Source: Bacillus sp. FJAT-45350 (lineage in GTDB: Bacteria > Bacillota > Bacilli > Bacillales > NISU01). Taken from it: a DNA stretch of 64,000 nucleotides. The notes beneath the pieces were generated by a model. That model was not told where the DNA came from, did no database searches, and worked only from the letters and a program-made list of their open reading frames with translations. This document shows, piece by piece, positions 55,662 through 63,964 of this stretch. Each line of letters begins with the position of its first letter. Within the stretch, counting starts at the first letter, position 1. The position numbers and the translations under genes were made by a program. Location: assembly GCF_002335805.1 (NCBI RefSeq), contig NZ_NISU01000001.1:1930079-1994078 (forward strand), in the 5' to 3' direction.

Positions 55662-56627
55662 TTACACTCGTTCTTTAATTGCCTTTGCGATCGACTCTCC
55701 ATGAAACCGTCCATTTTCTATGAAAATTTCATTTGCATTATTACCAGCTGCGATAACACCAGCAATAAAAATATTTTCTACATTAGTTTCCATCGATCCT
55801 ATATTAAAAACAGGTCGGCCTGTTTCCTCTTCTATATCAACACCAATTGACTTCAAAAATTGATGGTCAGGATGGTATCCAGTCATAGCAAAGACAAAAT
55901 CAGCCGGGGCTACGCGCTCTTCCCCAGCAACTGTATAAATAACTTCGTTTTCCTTTATTTCTATCACATTTGCTTCAAAATCCATTTTAATAAATTCGTT
56001 ATTTAATAACGATTCAAACTCTGGTAGTATCCATGGTTTAAGACTTTGTGAAAATTCACTTCCTCGGTAAAGAACGGTTACTCTCGCTCCCGCTTTCTCT
56101 AATTCAAGCGTAGCATCAACAGCTGAATTTTTCCCACCTATAACTACAATATCCCTATCAAAGTATGGATGAGCTTCCTTAAAATAATGAAAAACATGTG
56201 GTTGGTCCTCACCAGGGACTCCCATCACGTTCGGATGGTCATAATAACCTGTTGCAATAACTATGTAGGTCGCACGGTAACTATCTTTTGAAGTTCTAAT
56301 AACAAAAGAAGTATTACTTTCTTTTGTTATTTTCTCTACCTTTTCAAATGGATGAACTCGAATGTTCTTTCTCCTTACAACATCACGATAGTAAACTAGC
56401 GCTTGGTTTCTTTTTGGCTTTCGTTCCTCCGTTACAAAAGGAACTCCTCCAATTTCTAATTTTTCACTTGTACTAAAAAACGTTTGATGTGTTGGGTAAC
56501 GATAAATTGAACTTACTACATTATCTTTTTCTATCACTAAAGGGTCGTACCCTTGTTCCATCAATGATAGTGCAGCTGCTAAGCCACAAGGTCCTCCACC
56601 TACAACAATCACTTTTTCTTCTTTCAT
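55662..56627 (-). CDS. ypdA: Bacillithiol disulfide reductase YpdA
   Basis: The 321-residue FAD- and NADPH-binding protein begins MKEEKVIVVGGGPCGLAAAL with the FAD-binding GGGPCG, whose cysteine is typical of YpdA. The second nucleotide-binding box VVIGGKNSAVDATLELEKAG (in part) follows near 160, and FIAGVIAAGNNANEIFIENG near 288 ends the FAD fold. It reduces bacillithiol disulfide in Firmicutes. ATG 56627 has AAGGAG upstream. Confidence 0.92.
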   Translation of the reverse strand: MKEEKVIVVGGGPCGLAAALSLMEQGYDPLVIEKDNVVSSIYRYPTHQTFFSTSEKLEIGGVPFVTEERKPKRNQALVYYRDVVRRKNIRVHPFEKVEKITKESNTSFVIRTSKDSYRATYIVIATGYYDHPNVMGVPGEDQPHVFHYFKEAHPYFDRDIVVIGGKNSAVDATLELEKAGARVTVLYRGSEFSQSLKPWILPEFESLLNNEFIKMDFEANVIEIKENEVIYTVAGEERVAPADFVFAMTGYHPDHQFLKSIGVDIEEETGRPVFNIGSMETNVENIFIAGVIAAGNNANEIFIENGRFHGESIAKAIKERV

Positions 56628-56701
56628 ACAATACACTCCTTGATAAACTCTCTCCCCAAATTTTACAGTTCTTTCACCAAATTTGCCAGGAAATACGTAT
56701 A

Positions 56702-56735
56702 GGGGATGTCATCCTACCTCTATATTGACATCCCC
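56702..56735 (-). terminator. Hairpin after ddl
   Basis: GGGGATGTCA and TGACATCCCC pair across 14 bases, nine bases after the ddl stop. There is no clear T-run, so it may be a weak terminator. Confidence 0.5.
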
Positions 56736-56743
56736 TGGCTTTA

Positions 56744-57661
56744 TTATTTTTTAAATGATAACTGAACAAATGTTTCAATCATTTCCTCGTAAGATAAACC
56801 ATACTCTCGAGCTGCATCTGGATACAAACTTGTTGGCGTCATTCCAGGTAATGTATTTACCTCTAATATTACCGGCTCTGTACCATCAGTTGGTACAATA
56901 AAGTCAACCCGAGAATAGACATCACAACCAAGAGATTGATGTGCGAGAACAGCATTTTTCTGTAAAGATTCTGTTACTTCCGCTTTAAATTGAGCTGGAA
57001 CTATATGCTCACTCATTCCGGGTGCATACTTCGCTTCATAGTCATAGTACGTATTTTTTGAGACAATTTCCACGACTGGTAATGCCTTTTCTTCCCCTTT
57101 TTGACCAAGTACCGCCACTGTAACTTCTCTTCCTGAAACAAATTCCTCCACTAGAACCGTATCATCGTGCTTAAATGCCGCTTCTATTCCTTGTTTTAGT
57201 TCTTCTTGGTTGTTAGCAAACGTAATACCAATTGTAGATCCTTCTTGATTGGGCTTAACAACTGCAGGAAAAGGAAAATTAATTTCTGCTGCATCTTTTT
57301 TATAGTTGTGTTTATATAGAACTCTTTCTTTAGCTACACGAATTCCTTCTCTTTGGAAGAAGTGCTTTGCTTTCGCCTTATCCATTGCTAAAGCTGAGCC
57401 AAGAACCCCTGACCCTACATACGGTAATCCGACCATATCTAATAGCCCTTGAATTCGACCATCTTCACCGAACCGCCCATGTAATCCAATATACACAATA
57501 TCAACATCTAATGATAAAATTTCATTTATTCTATCGGGGTGAAAGTCAATACCAATTACATCATGACCTTTTTTCTCGAGTGCTGCGATAATACCTTTAC
57601 CTGAGGATAAGGATACCTCTCTCTCAGCAGACGTTCCACCATATAGTACAGCTATTTTCAT
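56744..57661 (-). CDS. ddl: D-alanine--D-alanine ligase
   Basis: The 305-residue ATP-grasp enzyme makes the D-Ala-D-Ala dipeptide of peptidoglycan. The N-terminal YGGTSAEREVSLSSG, the FPAVVKPNQEGSTIGI segment near 125-140, RVDFIVPTDG and EVNTLPGMTPTSLYP near 262-276 cover the ATP, magnesium and dipeptide sites. It is the shorter DdlB-like form. ATG 57661 follows GGAGTG. A GTG four codons earlier is in frame but too close to that site. Confidence 0.95.
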   Translation of the reverse strand: MKIAVLYGGTSAEREVSLSSGKGIIAALEKKGHDVIGIDFHPDRINEILSLDVDIVYIGLHGRFGEDGRIQGLLDMVGLPYVGSGVLGSALAMDKAKAKHFFQREGIRVAKERVLYKHNYKKDAAEINFPFPAVVKPNQEGSTIGITFANNQEELKQGIEAAFKHDDTVLVEEFVSGREVTVAVLGQKGEEKALPVVEIVSKNTYYDYEAKYAPGMSEHIVPAQFKAEVTESLQKNAVLAHQSLGCDVYSRVDFIVPTDGTEPVILEVNTLPGMTPTSLYPDAAREYGLSYEEMIETFVQLSFKK

Positions 57662-57849
57662 AAGCTTAATCACTCCTACAGACGATTATGTATTCATTAT
57701 ATTCGCCTACTTCTATCTTGGTACATTGTTTACATTATAACTTTGTACTAGATAACGGTAGACACTTACCTTATATAACCAAAAGGCTACTGATATCTTA
57801 TCACTTTTACAGCAAATAGAGAATCCGCAATCACTACTAATAACTCCAT

Positions 57850-57897
57850 AAAAAAATACCGATATAGTGACTTCAACGAAACCAGCTTATCGGTATT
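57850..57897 (-). terminator. ypbH terminator
   Basis: AATACCGATA (57855-57864) and TATCGGTATT (57888-57897) pair over a 23-base partly paired loop, and about six T follow on the minus strand, ten bases after the ypbH stop. Confidence 0.75.
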
Positions 57898-57907
57898 ACG
57901 TACTTTT

Positions 57908-58513
57908 TTATTTTTTTCGATTAATAAACGTGTGATAGGTACGGTATATCGCCTCTAGTTCCATAAGAACCTTACCGTATTCAAATACCCGATAGGATGT
58001 AATCGTTGAAGGGTTTCCAAATTCAGCAAGAATGGCGATTAATGACTCTTCGTTAATGCCATAAATATCATGCTCATCAAATCGTAAATAAAATTTATCA
58101 TTAAATGAAATAAGTGTTCCAGCAGTAACGCCGAATGGATATAATCTTGATGCTAGCCCAATTATATCTTCAAAATTTTCAAATTCATAAAAGATTTCAT
58201 CGCTTTCATCAAGAGTTACTTGCATCTCTATATATCCATCATCATAGTCATCGTCAATATCCTGTTCTTCTGGATTCCCCTTTGTTACGATTATTACCAT
58301 GCCTTGCGCTGGTAACGAAAACACTTCTACAGCCACTGGGCCATCTGCTTTAAAGCCTAACTCATCGTTAGCTTCAAGCATTAAATCTCTAAATAAATCA
58401 TGAACCTTAGGTACATCGAGCCATAAATCTTCCTTTGATAAGCCTCGCTCACTTAGGTCATCATACGTTAAGAAAATCTTTATTTTATCAACGTCTAAAC
58501 GTTCCAACCTCAT
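57908..58513 (-). CDS. ypbH: MecA paralogue YpbH (ClpC adaptor)
   Basis: The 201-residue acidic protein begins MRLERLDVDKIKIFLTYDDL and has the MecA family N-terminal substrate-binding domain (about 1-85), a variable acidic linker (EEQDIDDDYDDGY), and the C-terminal ClpC-binding domain (about 115-201). B. subtilis YpbH is a second MecA-type adaptor that acts with ClpC in competence and sporulation. The position beside ypbG and the length fit ypbH. Confidence 0.92.
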   Translation of the reverse strand: MRLERLDVDKIKIFLTYDDLSERGLSKEDLWLDVPKVHDLFRDLMLEANDELGFKADGPVAVEVFSLPAQGMVIIVTKGNPEEQDIDDDYDDGYIEMQVTLDESDEIFYEFENFEDIIGLASRLYPFGVTAGTLISFNDKFYLRFDEHDIYGINEESLIAILAEFGNPSTITSYRVFEYGKVLMELEAIYRTYHTFINRKK

Positions 58514-58701
58514 ACATGACCCTCCCTTAGCGGTAACCTCGATAATTCGAGAATTAACCCCTTGGTCCTCTTCTAATTACTCATAGGATATGTGAAACTC
58601 TACTTAATGGTTCATACTTTACAATAAAAAGGGCAGGAGGGAATGTTAATGATAAATTATGAGTTATAGATTATGAATTTCATTAACAAATAGTACTTCC
58701 C

Positions 58702-59610
58702 TTACAGTAATAAAAACTTAGATAGCCACTGTTCCCATTCTTCCTTTGTATTACCAACCATATATTTTTTATAATCTTCTTGTTGCTTTTTCGACAGGGC
58801 TTTTAGAGCTCCTCCCCCAACACCAATAACAACTTCAGAGAAATTTTCATCAACCATATCGATTAACTCAATAGTTTCCTTAAGATTTTCAACCATTGTA
58901 CAAGAAGTAAAGAAGAACTTCGCCTCTACCTCTTCTAATACAAACTGAACATCTTTCTTCGGAACTCCAGCTCCTATATAAATCACTTCAAACCCCTTTT
59001 GACGTAAATAAAGCATAAAAATGAGTAGACCGATTTCATGTGTCTCATTTGGGCCACAGACAGCAACTACCTTGGGCAGAAAACTATCAATTGGATAGCC
59101 ATGAAACACATTGCCTATTCTTGTACGTAAAAAGGCGGAAATATAATGCTCATGAGCTACGGTTATTTCACCGCGCTCCCACATATTACCGACTTTTACC
59201 AAGAGTTTTCCTAGTATATCTACAGCTACCTTTTCAATACTAAATAAACTAAATGCATGGTTAAGCAACTCCTGAGCTTTTGATTCCTCGAACTTCAGAA
59301 GCGCAGACAAAATATCATCTGCCATTTTTACTGATTTATCATCAAAATGAGCTTCTACATTTATATCCGATGTGAATTCACCTTTTTCCATAAGACCAAC
59401 AGCCTGTCCAATAGTAAACCCTTTATTCACTTTATCAATTAACCATTTTAACTTAGAAACATGTTCATCTGTATACAAACGATGACCAGCTTGATTTCTG
59501 ACAGGCTCAATAATTTGATACCTTCTTTCCCACGCACGTAAAGTACCTGCCTGTATTCCAAGCATATTAGAAATAGCTTTAATATTATATTTGCCCTCAT
59601 TCGATGCCAT
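58702..59610 (-). CDS. MerR-type regulator with B12-binding domain (CarH/LitR-like)
   Basis: The 302-residue protein has an N-terminal MerR DNA-binding domain (IKAISNMLGIQAGTLRAWERRY, given in part, about 8-75), a helical B12-binding four-helix region with Trp144 and Glu154-His155 in the W-x9-EH pattern, and a Rossmann cobalamin-binding domain with E-x-H-x-x-G at 189-194 (His191 is the lower ligand). This is the architecture of CarH/LitR, which use adenosylcobalamin to bind DNA in the dark and release it in light. No carotenoid or photolyase genes are seen nearby, so the targets are unknown. It lies between ypbG and ypbH. Confidence 0.88.
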   Translation of the reverse strand: MASNEGKYNIKAISNMLGIQAGTLRAWERRYQIIEPVRNQAGHRLYTDEHVSKLKWLIDKVNKGFTIGQAVGLMEKGEFTSDINVEAHFDDKSVKMADDILSALLKFEESKAQELLNHAFSLFSIEKVAVDILGKLLVKVGNMWERGEITVAHEHYISAFLRTRIGNVFHGYPIDSFLPKVVAVCGPNETHEIGLLIFMLYLRQKGFEVIYIGAGVPKKDVQFVLEEVEAKFFFTSCTMVENLKETIELIDMVDENFSEVVIGVGGGALKALSKKQQEDYKKYMVGNTKEEWEQWLSKFLLL

Positions 59611-59653
59611 AATTTTATCCCCCAGCAGGTATAATGAATGTAATTAGATACTT

Positions 59654-59684
59654 CTTGTATAATCTCTTTATCATATCCTACAAG
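59654..59684 (-). promoter_or_regulatory. Candidate promoter/operator of the MerR-B12 gene
   Basis: On the minus strand TTGTAG, 16 bases and TATACA form a possible promoter, and its ends form the inverted repeat CTTGTA-N19-TACAAG. The palindrome TTGTACAA lies at 59720-59727, just upstream, and contains TGTACA, a core reported for some CarH/CarA operators. Self-regulation is an inference. Confidence 0.4.
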
Positions 59685-59754
59685 AAAATTATATAGGATA
59701 AACACACATCGTGTAAATTTTGTACAACTTATGAATAAACACTCTATAGGAGTC

Positions 59755-59787
59755 GTCTCAAAGGGGAAAAGTGACCCTTTTGAAGAC
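59755..59787 (-). terminator. Imperfect hairpin after ypbG
   Basis: GTCTTCAAAAGGG pairs with CCCCTTTGAGAC on the minus strand with one bulge, 22 bases after the ypbG stop. No T-run follows. Confidence 0.4.
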
Positions 59788-59808
59788 TATTTTAAATACT
59801 CCAATACT

Positions 59809-60579
59809 TTATTTATCTTTTTTCGCTCTTAAGGTTAGTAAATGTGTCTCAGATGGGGCTCCTAAACGAAAAGGAACTCTTGTCGTACCATAACCATTAC
59901 TATTTAAATGTAGGAAATTCCCATGCTTCTTTAACGAGCCAACTTCTCCAAGTCCAAATCCCCAAAACCTAATCTGGCCACCGTGCGTATGGCCAGATAA
60001 TAATAATCCAATTCCATCATCCTCTGTAATCTTATCAATGATCTCCGGATTATGACTAACTAATAACCTAAAGCTACTATGATCACAATCGGAAAGTGCA
60101 TAGTCTAATCGATCTCTTTTATGTCCAACATCATCTACTCCAAGCAGATAAATTTTTTCATTTTCCATTTCTAGAGATATAGCTTTATTATCTAATATCG
60201 TTACATTTTTCTCCAATAAGAGAGCATCTAAACTCCTAAAGTCACCTTCATAATCATTGTTCCCCCAGACAAAGTAAGTCGGGGCTATAGAACGCAGTAC
60301 TTCTATATTCTTTTTTACCCTATCGAAAGGAACCTTCTTTTCAAGTAGGTCTCCTCCTATAACGATAATATCGGCTTTTCCGCGTATTTTCTCAAGTATC
60401 TTTTCATTAATTCTTCTAAAGTGAATATCAGAAATAAAAAAAACCTTCATCCCATCAAATGACTTGGGAAAGGCATCTGGAAAAAGTTCAAACATATTCA
60501 CTCTATTTCGGTGTGCTTCAACGAACATATAAATAGTGATGAATACACAAATTAAAATTCCAACTACAATGAATATCAT
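59809..60579 (-). CDS. ypbG: Calcineurin-like phosphoesterase YpbG
   Basis: The 256-residue protein has an N-terminal membrane segment (about 2-19) and a metallophosphoesterase domain with the usual metal motifs SDIHF near 50, GGDLL near 75, GNNDY near 105 (an N in place of the usual H in GNHD), SHNPE near 174 and GHTHGGQIRFWG near 197. It is membrane-anchored with the active site probably outside. The substrate is unknown. It lies downstream of ypbF, 31 bases away. Confidence 0.9.
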   Translation of the reverse strand: MIFIVVGILICVFITIYMFVEAHRNRVNMFELFPDAFPKSFDGMKVFFISDIHFRRINEKILEKIRGKADIIVIGGDLLEKKVPFDRVKKNIEVLRSIAPTYFVWGNNDYEGDFRSLDALLLEKNVTILDNKAISLEMENEKIYLLGVDDVGHKRDRLDYALSDCDHSSFRLLVSHNPEIIDKITEDDGIGLLLSGHTHGGQIRFWGFGLGEVGSLKKHGNFLHLNSNGYGTTRVPFRLGAPSETHLLTLRAKKDK

Positions 60580-60610
60580 ACCATTGATGTACCTCCTGAG
60601 ATGAAAGTTC

Positions 60611-61018
60611 TCAGCCTTGAACTTTATCCTTTTCTTTTTTCAAATCAGCGTCCATTATACCATAAAATAGGGAAAGTCCTAAAGCGAATAGGGCTACCCA
60701 TATTTGTAGAAAAAAAAGAATGGCAAAGCTAATAAGTAATAGAAACGTAATTTTTTTATCATACGACTTCAACTGCCGATTGCCCTTAATTTTATGATAA
60801 TAGGCTTTCGTTAACTTTCTTATTACTACAGAAAAACATAGAAAACCGACGATAAAGGCGATAACTGAACCAAGTAAGCTAAAAGGCCCAAATACCAATT
60901 CAGCAAAAATTAGTGAGACTGTGAATTTTTCAGGCACTGGAAAAGAAACCATCGCGATCGTCACCCCAAGTACCCCCACCATAAGAAAAAGGATGTTACG
61001 GTCTAGTTTTCTTCTCAT
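60611..61018 (-). CDS. ypbF: YpbF-like membrane protein (DUF2663)
   Basis: The 135-residue protein has hydrophobic segments at about 7-25, 35-65 and 92-120, with a basic middle loop and a charged C-terminus (DADLKKEKDKVQG). ATG 61018 (MRRKLDRNIL) follows GGAGGG at seven bases. A longer frame to 61045 has no ribosome site. The place before ypbG matches B. subtilis ypbF. The function is unknown. Confidence 0.6.
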   Translation of the reverse strand: MRRKLDRNILFLMVGVLGVTIAMVSFPVPEKFTVSLIFAELVFGPFSLLGSVIAFIVGFLCFSVVIRKLTKAYYHKIKGNRQLKSYDKKITFLLLISFAILFFLQIWVALFALGLSLFYGIMDADLKKEKDKVQG

Positions 61019-61119
61019 CTGTATCCCTCCATAGTAACTATACATTTGTACATTTTATTCATTTCCTATATCGATATGCAGTTGTAGCTAAATTGAAAAC
61101 ACTAAGGTAAAAAACACCA

Positions 61120-61148
61120 TTGATATTTGTGTGAGCATGATGTATTAT
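61120..61148 (+). promoter_or_regulatory. Promoter of the candidate RNA at 61155-61404
   Basis: TTGATA (61120-61125) and TATTAT (61143-61148) on the plus strand are separated by 17 bases, so a start near 61155 is expected. It points away from ypbF, into a region with stems and a terminator but no convincing gene. Confidence 0.6.
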
Positions 61149-61154
61149 AGCAAT

Positions 61155-61404
61155 ATAAGAACAAGCTGATTTGTTCGTATGAATAATAAAGTTTTAACCT
61201 TTAAACTGTAATAGGGAGTTTTAATCGAAGCTCGAATGACAAACCTCTGTCTATATGACAAGGAGGGCACGCAGGAACGCTTCTGCAAACACCCACTTTT
61301 AGGAGTGGTGGTTTTAAAACTTTATTATACCAATCGTACGGCAAAACCGGCTCTAAATTATAACATTTCAAACCAGCTCCCTAATGGAGGCTGGTTTTTT
61401 TATT
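61155..61404 (+). ncRNA. Candidate structured RNA, about 250 nt, unrecognised
   Basis: Between a good promoter and a terminator lies a compact set of stems. A 5' hairpin GAACAA/TTGTTC (about 61160-61177) comes first. ATAATAAAGTTTTAA (61183-61197) then pairs perfectly with TTAAAACTTTATTAT (61314-61328) and encloses at least three inner stems: TGTC/GACA with CCT/AGG (about 61244-61266), GCAG-AA/TTCTGC (about 61271-61286) and CCAC/GTGG (about 61293-61308). The terminator AAACCAGC/GCTGGTTT with seven T lies at 61370-61401. It could be an sRNA or a riboswitch-like leader. It does not match any family I know. Confidence 0.55.
61370..61401 (+). terminator. Terminator of the candidate RNA
   Basis: AAACCAGC (61370-61377) pairs with GCTGGTTT (61390-61397), inner pairs close with CC/GG, and seven T follow. 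It is 120 bases upstream of the small gene at 61521. Confidence 0.85.
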
Positions 61405-61520
61405 TTATGCCTTCCTTTACTAGCAAGAGATACACATTTGATTATTTTACTAGAATCTAGCTACCTGTCCGTACCATTTTTTCAATATAGTAATACCTTT
61501 ATAGTAAGGGAGGGTATCAA

Positions 61521-61658
61521 TTGAATAAAGAAGAAGCGTTAGAGATTATTGCCCTTTTGGATCAATTGGAAGAAAAACTAAAAATGACGTCGTACAATAA
61601 TTTACTTGTCGGGATTATAAATACAAGAAATCGTATTATTAATGACTACCTAGAGTAG
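61521..61658 (+). CDS. Small protein, 45 residues, unrecognised
   Basis: The frame begins at TTG 61521 behind GGGAGGG and encodes (M)NKEEALEIIALLDQLEEK, then LKMTSYNNLLVGIINTRNRI and INDYLE. It is acidic at the front, helical throughout, and has no cysteine or membrane segment. The ribosome site is strong and the codon use is like that of its neighbours, which supports a real gene. The candidate RNA lies upstream in the same direction. The function is unknown. Confidence 0.65.
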   Translation: MNKEEALEIIALLDQLEEKLKMTSYNNLLVGIINTRNRIINDYLE

Positions 61659-61756
61659 TTTTGATGCGGGGATTCCAATTTCAATTCACTATAAACAATA
61701 ATATACAAAAAGAAGTAAAGATAGTTCAACTTCCTACTACCTCCTCTTTTAAAACA

Positions 61757-61791
61757 GAAAAATGCTAGGGTCTATTTTTCCCTAGCATTTC
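61757..61791 (-). terminator. Terminator of the chemoreceptor gene
   Basis: AAATGCTAGGG and CCCTAGCATTT pair perfectly over a nine-base loop, and T-rich sequence follows on the minus strand. It lies 14 bases after the gene. Confidence 0.85.
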
Positions 61792-61804
61792 TTACTATAT
61801 TGCC

Positions 61805-63874
61805 TTACACTTTAAATTTATTTACTTCTTCTTGTAGTTGTTCAGCCATGTTCGCTAATTCCGATGCACTTGCTGTAATCTCCTCAACAGTGGCTGATTG
61901 TTCCTCTGCTCCGGCTGCAACTTGTTGGGAGGAAGCTGCTGATTCTTCTATAATACTTGAAATTTCCTGTATAGATTGTAAAACATTTTCTGTGTTTGAT
62001 TTTAATCGTGTAAAAATTTGTTTTGTATCTTTTGCCCCTGCTTCTGTTTCTTCAGCCTGTTTTACAATTACTTTAAGTGAATCTCCACCTTTGCCGATTA
62101 ACTTCACTTGTTCTTCAACTGAAAGTAAATTCTTCTCCATCAAGTTTACAGCAACAGATGTTTCACCTTGAATTTCTTTTATTATTTGTGTAATTTCACC
62201 AGCAGATAGACTTGATTGCTCGGCTAACTTACGCACTTCATCTGCAACAATCGCAAAGCCCTTACCATGCTCACCAGCACGAGCCGCTTCTATCGCTGCA
62301 TTTAATGCAAGTAAATTTGTTTGGTCTGAAATATTTGTAATAATTGTAATAATGTCACCAATCTTCTCAGAGTATTCACCCAAAGCGTGAACAGAACTTG
62401 ACGCAGAAGATACAATTTTACGAGTTTGGTCAATTTGATTGATTGCTTCAACTATTGAACGCTCTCCATCTCGTGCAATCGCTGTAGATGTTTCAGCATT
62501 ATGTAATGTTATATCTACATGATTGTTTCCATTCTCTACTTCTTTCACTGACTCTTCCATCATCGTTAAAATTGATGATGCATAATCATTTTGCTTAATA
62601 ACCCCTTCAGACACTTCATTAATTGTCGTAGCAATTTGTGTTGAAGACTGTTCTGTTTGTTCTGCACTTGCAGCTAACTGTTGTGAAGAAGAAGTCGCAT
62701 GCTCTGCGCTCTTCATAACATTTTTTACAATTGAACGAACATTACCTACAAATTGATTTGTAGCAGTAGCCAATTCTCCAATTTCATCTTCACTATCTAC
62801 CTTTATTTCCTTTGTTAGGTCCCCACCACTTGATGCCAATACATTTAACTCATGACGTAGGTGATTAATAGGTTTACTCATTCTAGATGAGAACCACAAT
62901 GAAAGAAGTACAGTTACTAAAATAATAGCTGTAGCTATTGCTATTATGTCATTACGCAATTTATACAGTTCAGTAAAAGCCTCTACTTCATCAACCTCAA
63001 TCACCAATCCCAAAACTTGTTCACCAATTAATACTGTTCCCACAGCCCCTAAAACTGGATTCCCAATATAGTCTGGATAAATCCCATTAAACTCAAATGT
63101 CAAATCACGATTTCTAATAGGTTCACTAAGTACACCTACCGCCATCGTATTAATCGTTACGTTCATTGCGGCACCTTCTGTATAATCACCTAATCTTGTA
63201 TCTGTATATAATAAACCTTCTTCGTTAATTAAATATGCGTCTCCACTTTGACCAATTCTATGAATCTGATTATGTACAAGATTTGATATTAATTGCTGAT
63301 CAAGTAAGATATTAACGGTACCAACAAAATCACCACTCGTTCCATTACTATAAACAGGTGTAGCTAGAATTTTTACATTTGAACCATAGACATCTGAATA
63401 GAATAATTCAGACCAAAATTGTTCCCCCTGCAACGAATTGATGAAATAATTTCTATCTGAAATATTTGTTCCTTCAATTCCTTTTTCAACTGTCGCATAT
63501 GTTACGACACCAGATTCGTCAGCTATAAATATATTAGTAAATTCGTATTCTTCTAAAGTCGTAGTTAAAATTCGGTCCAATTCATTGTATGAGCTTTGTC
63601 CTTCACCAATCGTTTCATCTATCATATGTAACTCGGCTATCTTTTCATACAATGAACTTGCCATGACTTGCCCATCACCAGCTCGTTCCGAATAATAATT
63701 ATTAATTTTTGATTTTGTTAGCTCAAGAAATATTTCATTACCTTTTATTACCTCAGTCGTCATATTATTCTTCGCATCATTGTATATCAAGGTACTTATA
63801 CCCACTAATGGTAGGAACGATACGAAAAACACTAATACTAAAAGCTTATTCCTTATTTTCATTCTCTTCCACAT
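61805..63874 (-). CDS. Methyl-accepting chemotaxis protein with Cache sensor
   Basis: The 689-residue receptor has membrane segments at about 8-30 and 308-330. Between them is an extracellular double-Cache sensing domain (about 35-300). A HAMP linker (about 330-385, [13 protein letters not shown]) follows. The long cytoplasmic signalling domain carries the hairpin tip [21 protein letters not shown] (in part) near 540. Methylation by CheR (gene at 21592-22365) is expected. The ligand is unknown. GGGAG precedes ATG 63874. A promoter-like pair and a 16-bp palindrome lie upstream. Confidence 0.93.
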   Translation of the reverse strand: MWKRMKIRNKLLVLVFFVSFLPLVGISTLIYNDAKNNMTTEVIKGNEIFLELTKSKINNYYSERAGDGQVMASSLYEKIAELHMIDETIGEGQSSYNELDRILTTTLEEYEFTNIFIADESGVVTYATVEKGIEGTNISDRNYFINSLQGEQFWSELFYSDVYGSNVKILATPVYSNGTSGDFVGTVNILLDQQLISNLVHNQIHRIGQSGDAYLINEEGLLYTDTRLGDYTEGAAMNVTINTMAVGVLSEPIRNRDLTFEFNGIYPDYIGNPVLGAVGTVLIGEQVLGLVIEVDEVEAFTELYKLRNDIIAIATAIILVTVLLSLWFSSRMSKPINHLRHELNVLASSGGDLTKEIKVDSEDEIGELATATNQFVGNVRSIVKNVMKSAEHATSSSQQLAASAEQTEQSSTQIATTINEVSEGVIKQNDYASSILTMMEESVKEVENGNNHVDITLHNAETSTAIARDGERSIVEAINQIDQTRKIVSSASSSVHALGEYSEKIGDIITIITNISDQTNLLALNAAIEAARAGEHGKGFAIVADEVRKLAEQSSLSAGEITQIIKEIQGETSVAVNLMEKNLLSVEEQVKLIGKGGDSLKVIVKQAEETEAGAKDTKQIFTRLKSNTENVLQSIQEISSIIEESAASSQQVAAGAEEQSATVEEITASASELANMAEQLQEEVNKFKV

Positions 63875-63897
63875 AGTACTTCTCCCTTCCTATTTAT

Positions 63898-63913
63898 CTA
63901 GTACCAGTACTAG
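63898..63913. repeat. Palindrome upstream of the chemoreceptor gene
   Basis: CTAGTAC-CA-GTACTAG is a perfect palindrome with a two-base centre, 24 bases before the chemoreceptor start. It lies just downstream of a promoter-like pair, so it could be an operator or a 5' UTR stem. Confidence 0.5.
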
Positions 63914-63935
63914 GAATTTCTTATCACAATAAAAT

Positions 63936-63964
63936 ACTATACCTATTTTACTGTCCTTTGGAAA
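63936..63964 (-). promoter_or_regulatory. Candidate promoter of the chemoreceptor gene
   Basis: On the minus strand TTTCCA (63959-63964), 17 bases and TATAGT (63936-63941) form a weak sigma-A-like promoter about 62 bases before the start codon. No sigma-D pattern of the type used by motility genes was recognised. Confidence 0.35.

Noticed and set aside
59448-59705. An 85-codon minus-strand frame overlapping the start of the MerR-B12 gene
   Set aside because: It overlaps the DNA-binding domain in another frame and continues into the promoter region, and its product has no recognisable feature.
61155-61404. The candidate RNA as a c-di-GMP-I riboswitch
   Set aside because: GGCACGCAGG and GCAAAC recall parts of the GEMM consensus, but the second half with its conserved GACGCAAAGCC stretch and tetraloop receptor is not present. 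I leave it unassigned.
61236-61460. A 74-codon plus-strand frame inside the candidate RNA
   Set aside because: It runs through the long-range stem and through the terminator at 61370-61401, and its product looks random. RNA structure is the better reading.
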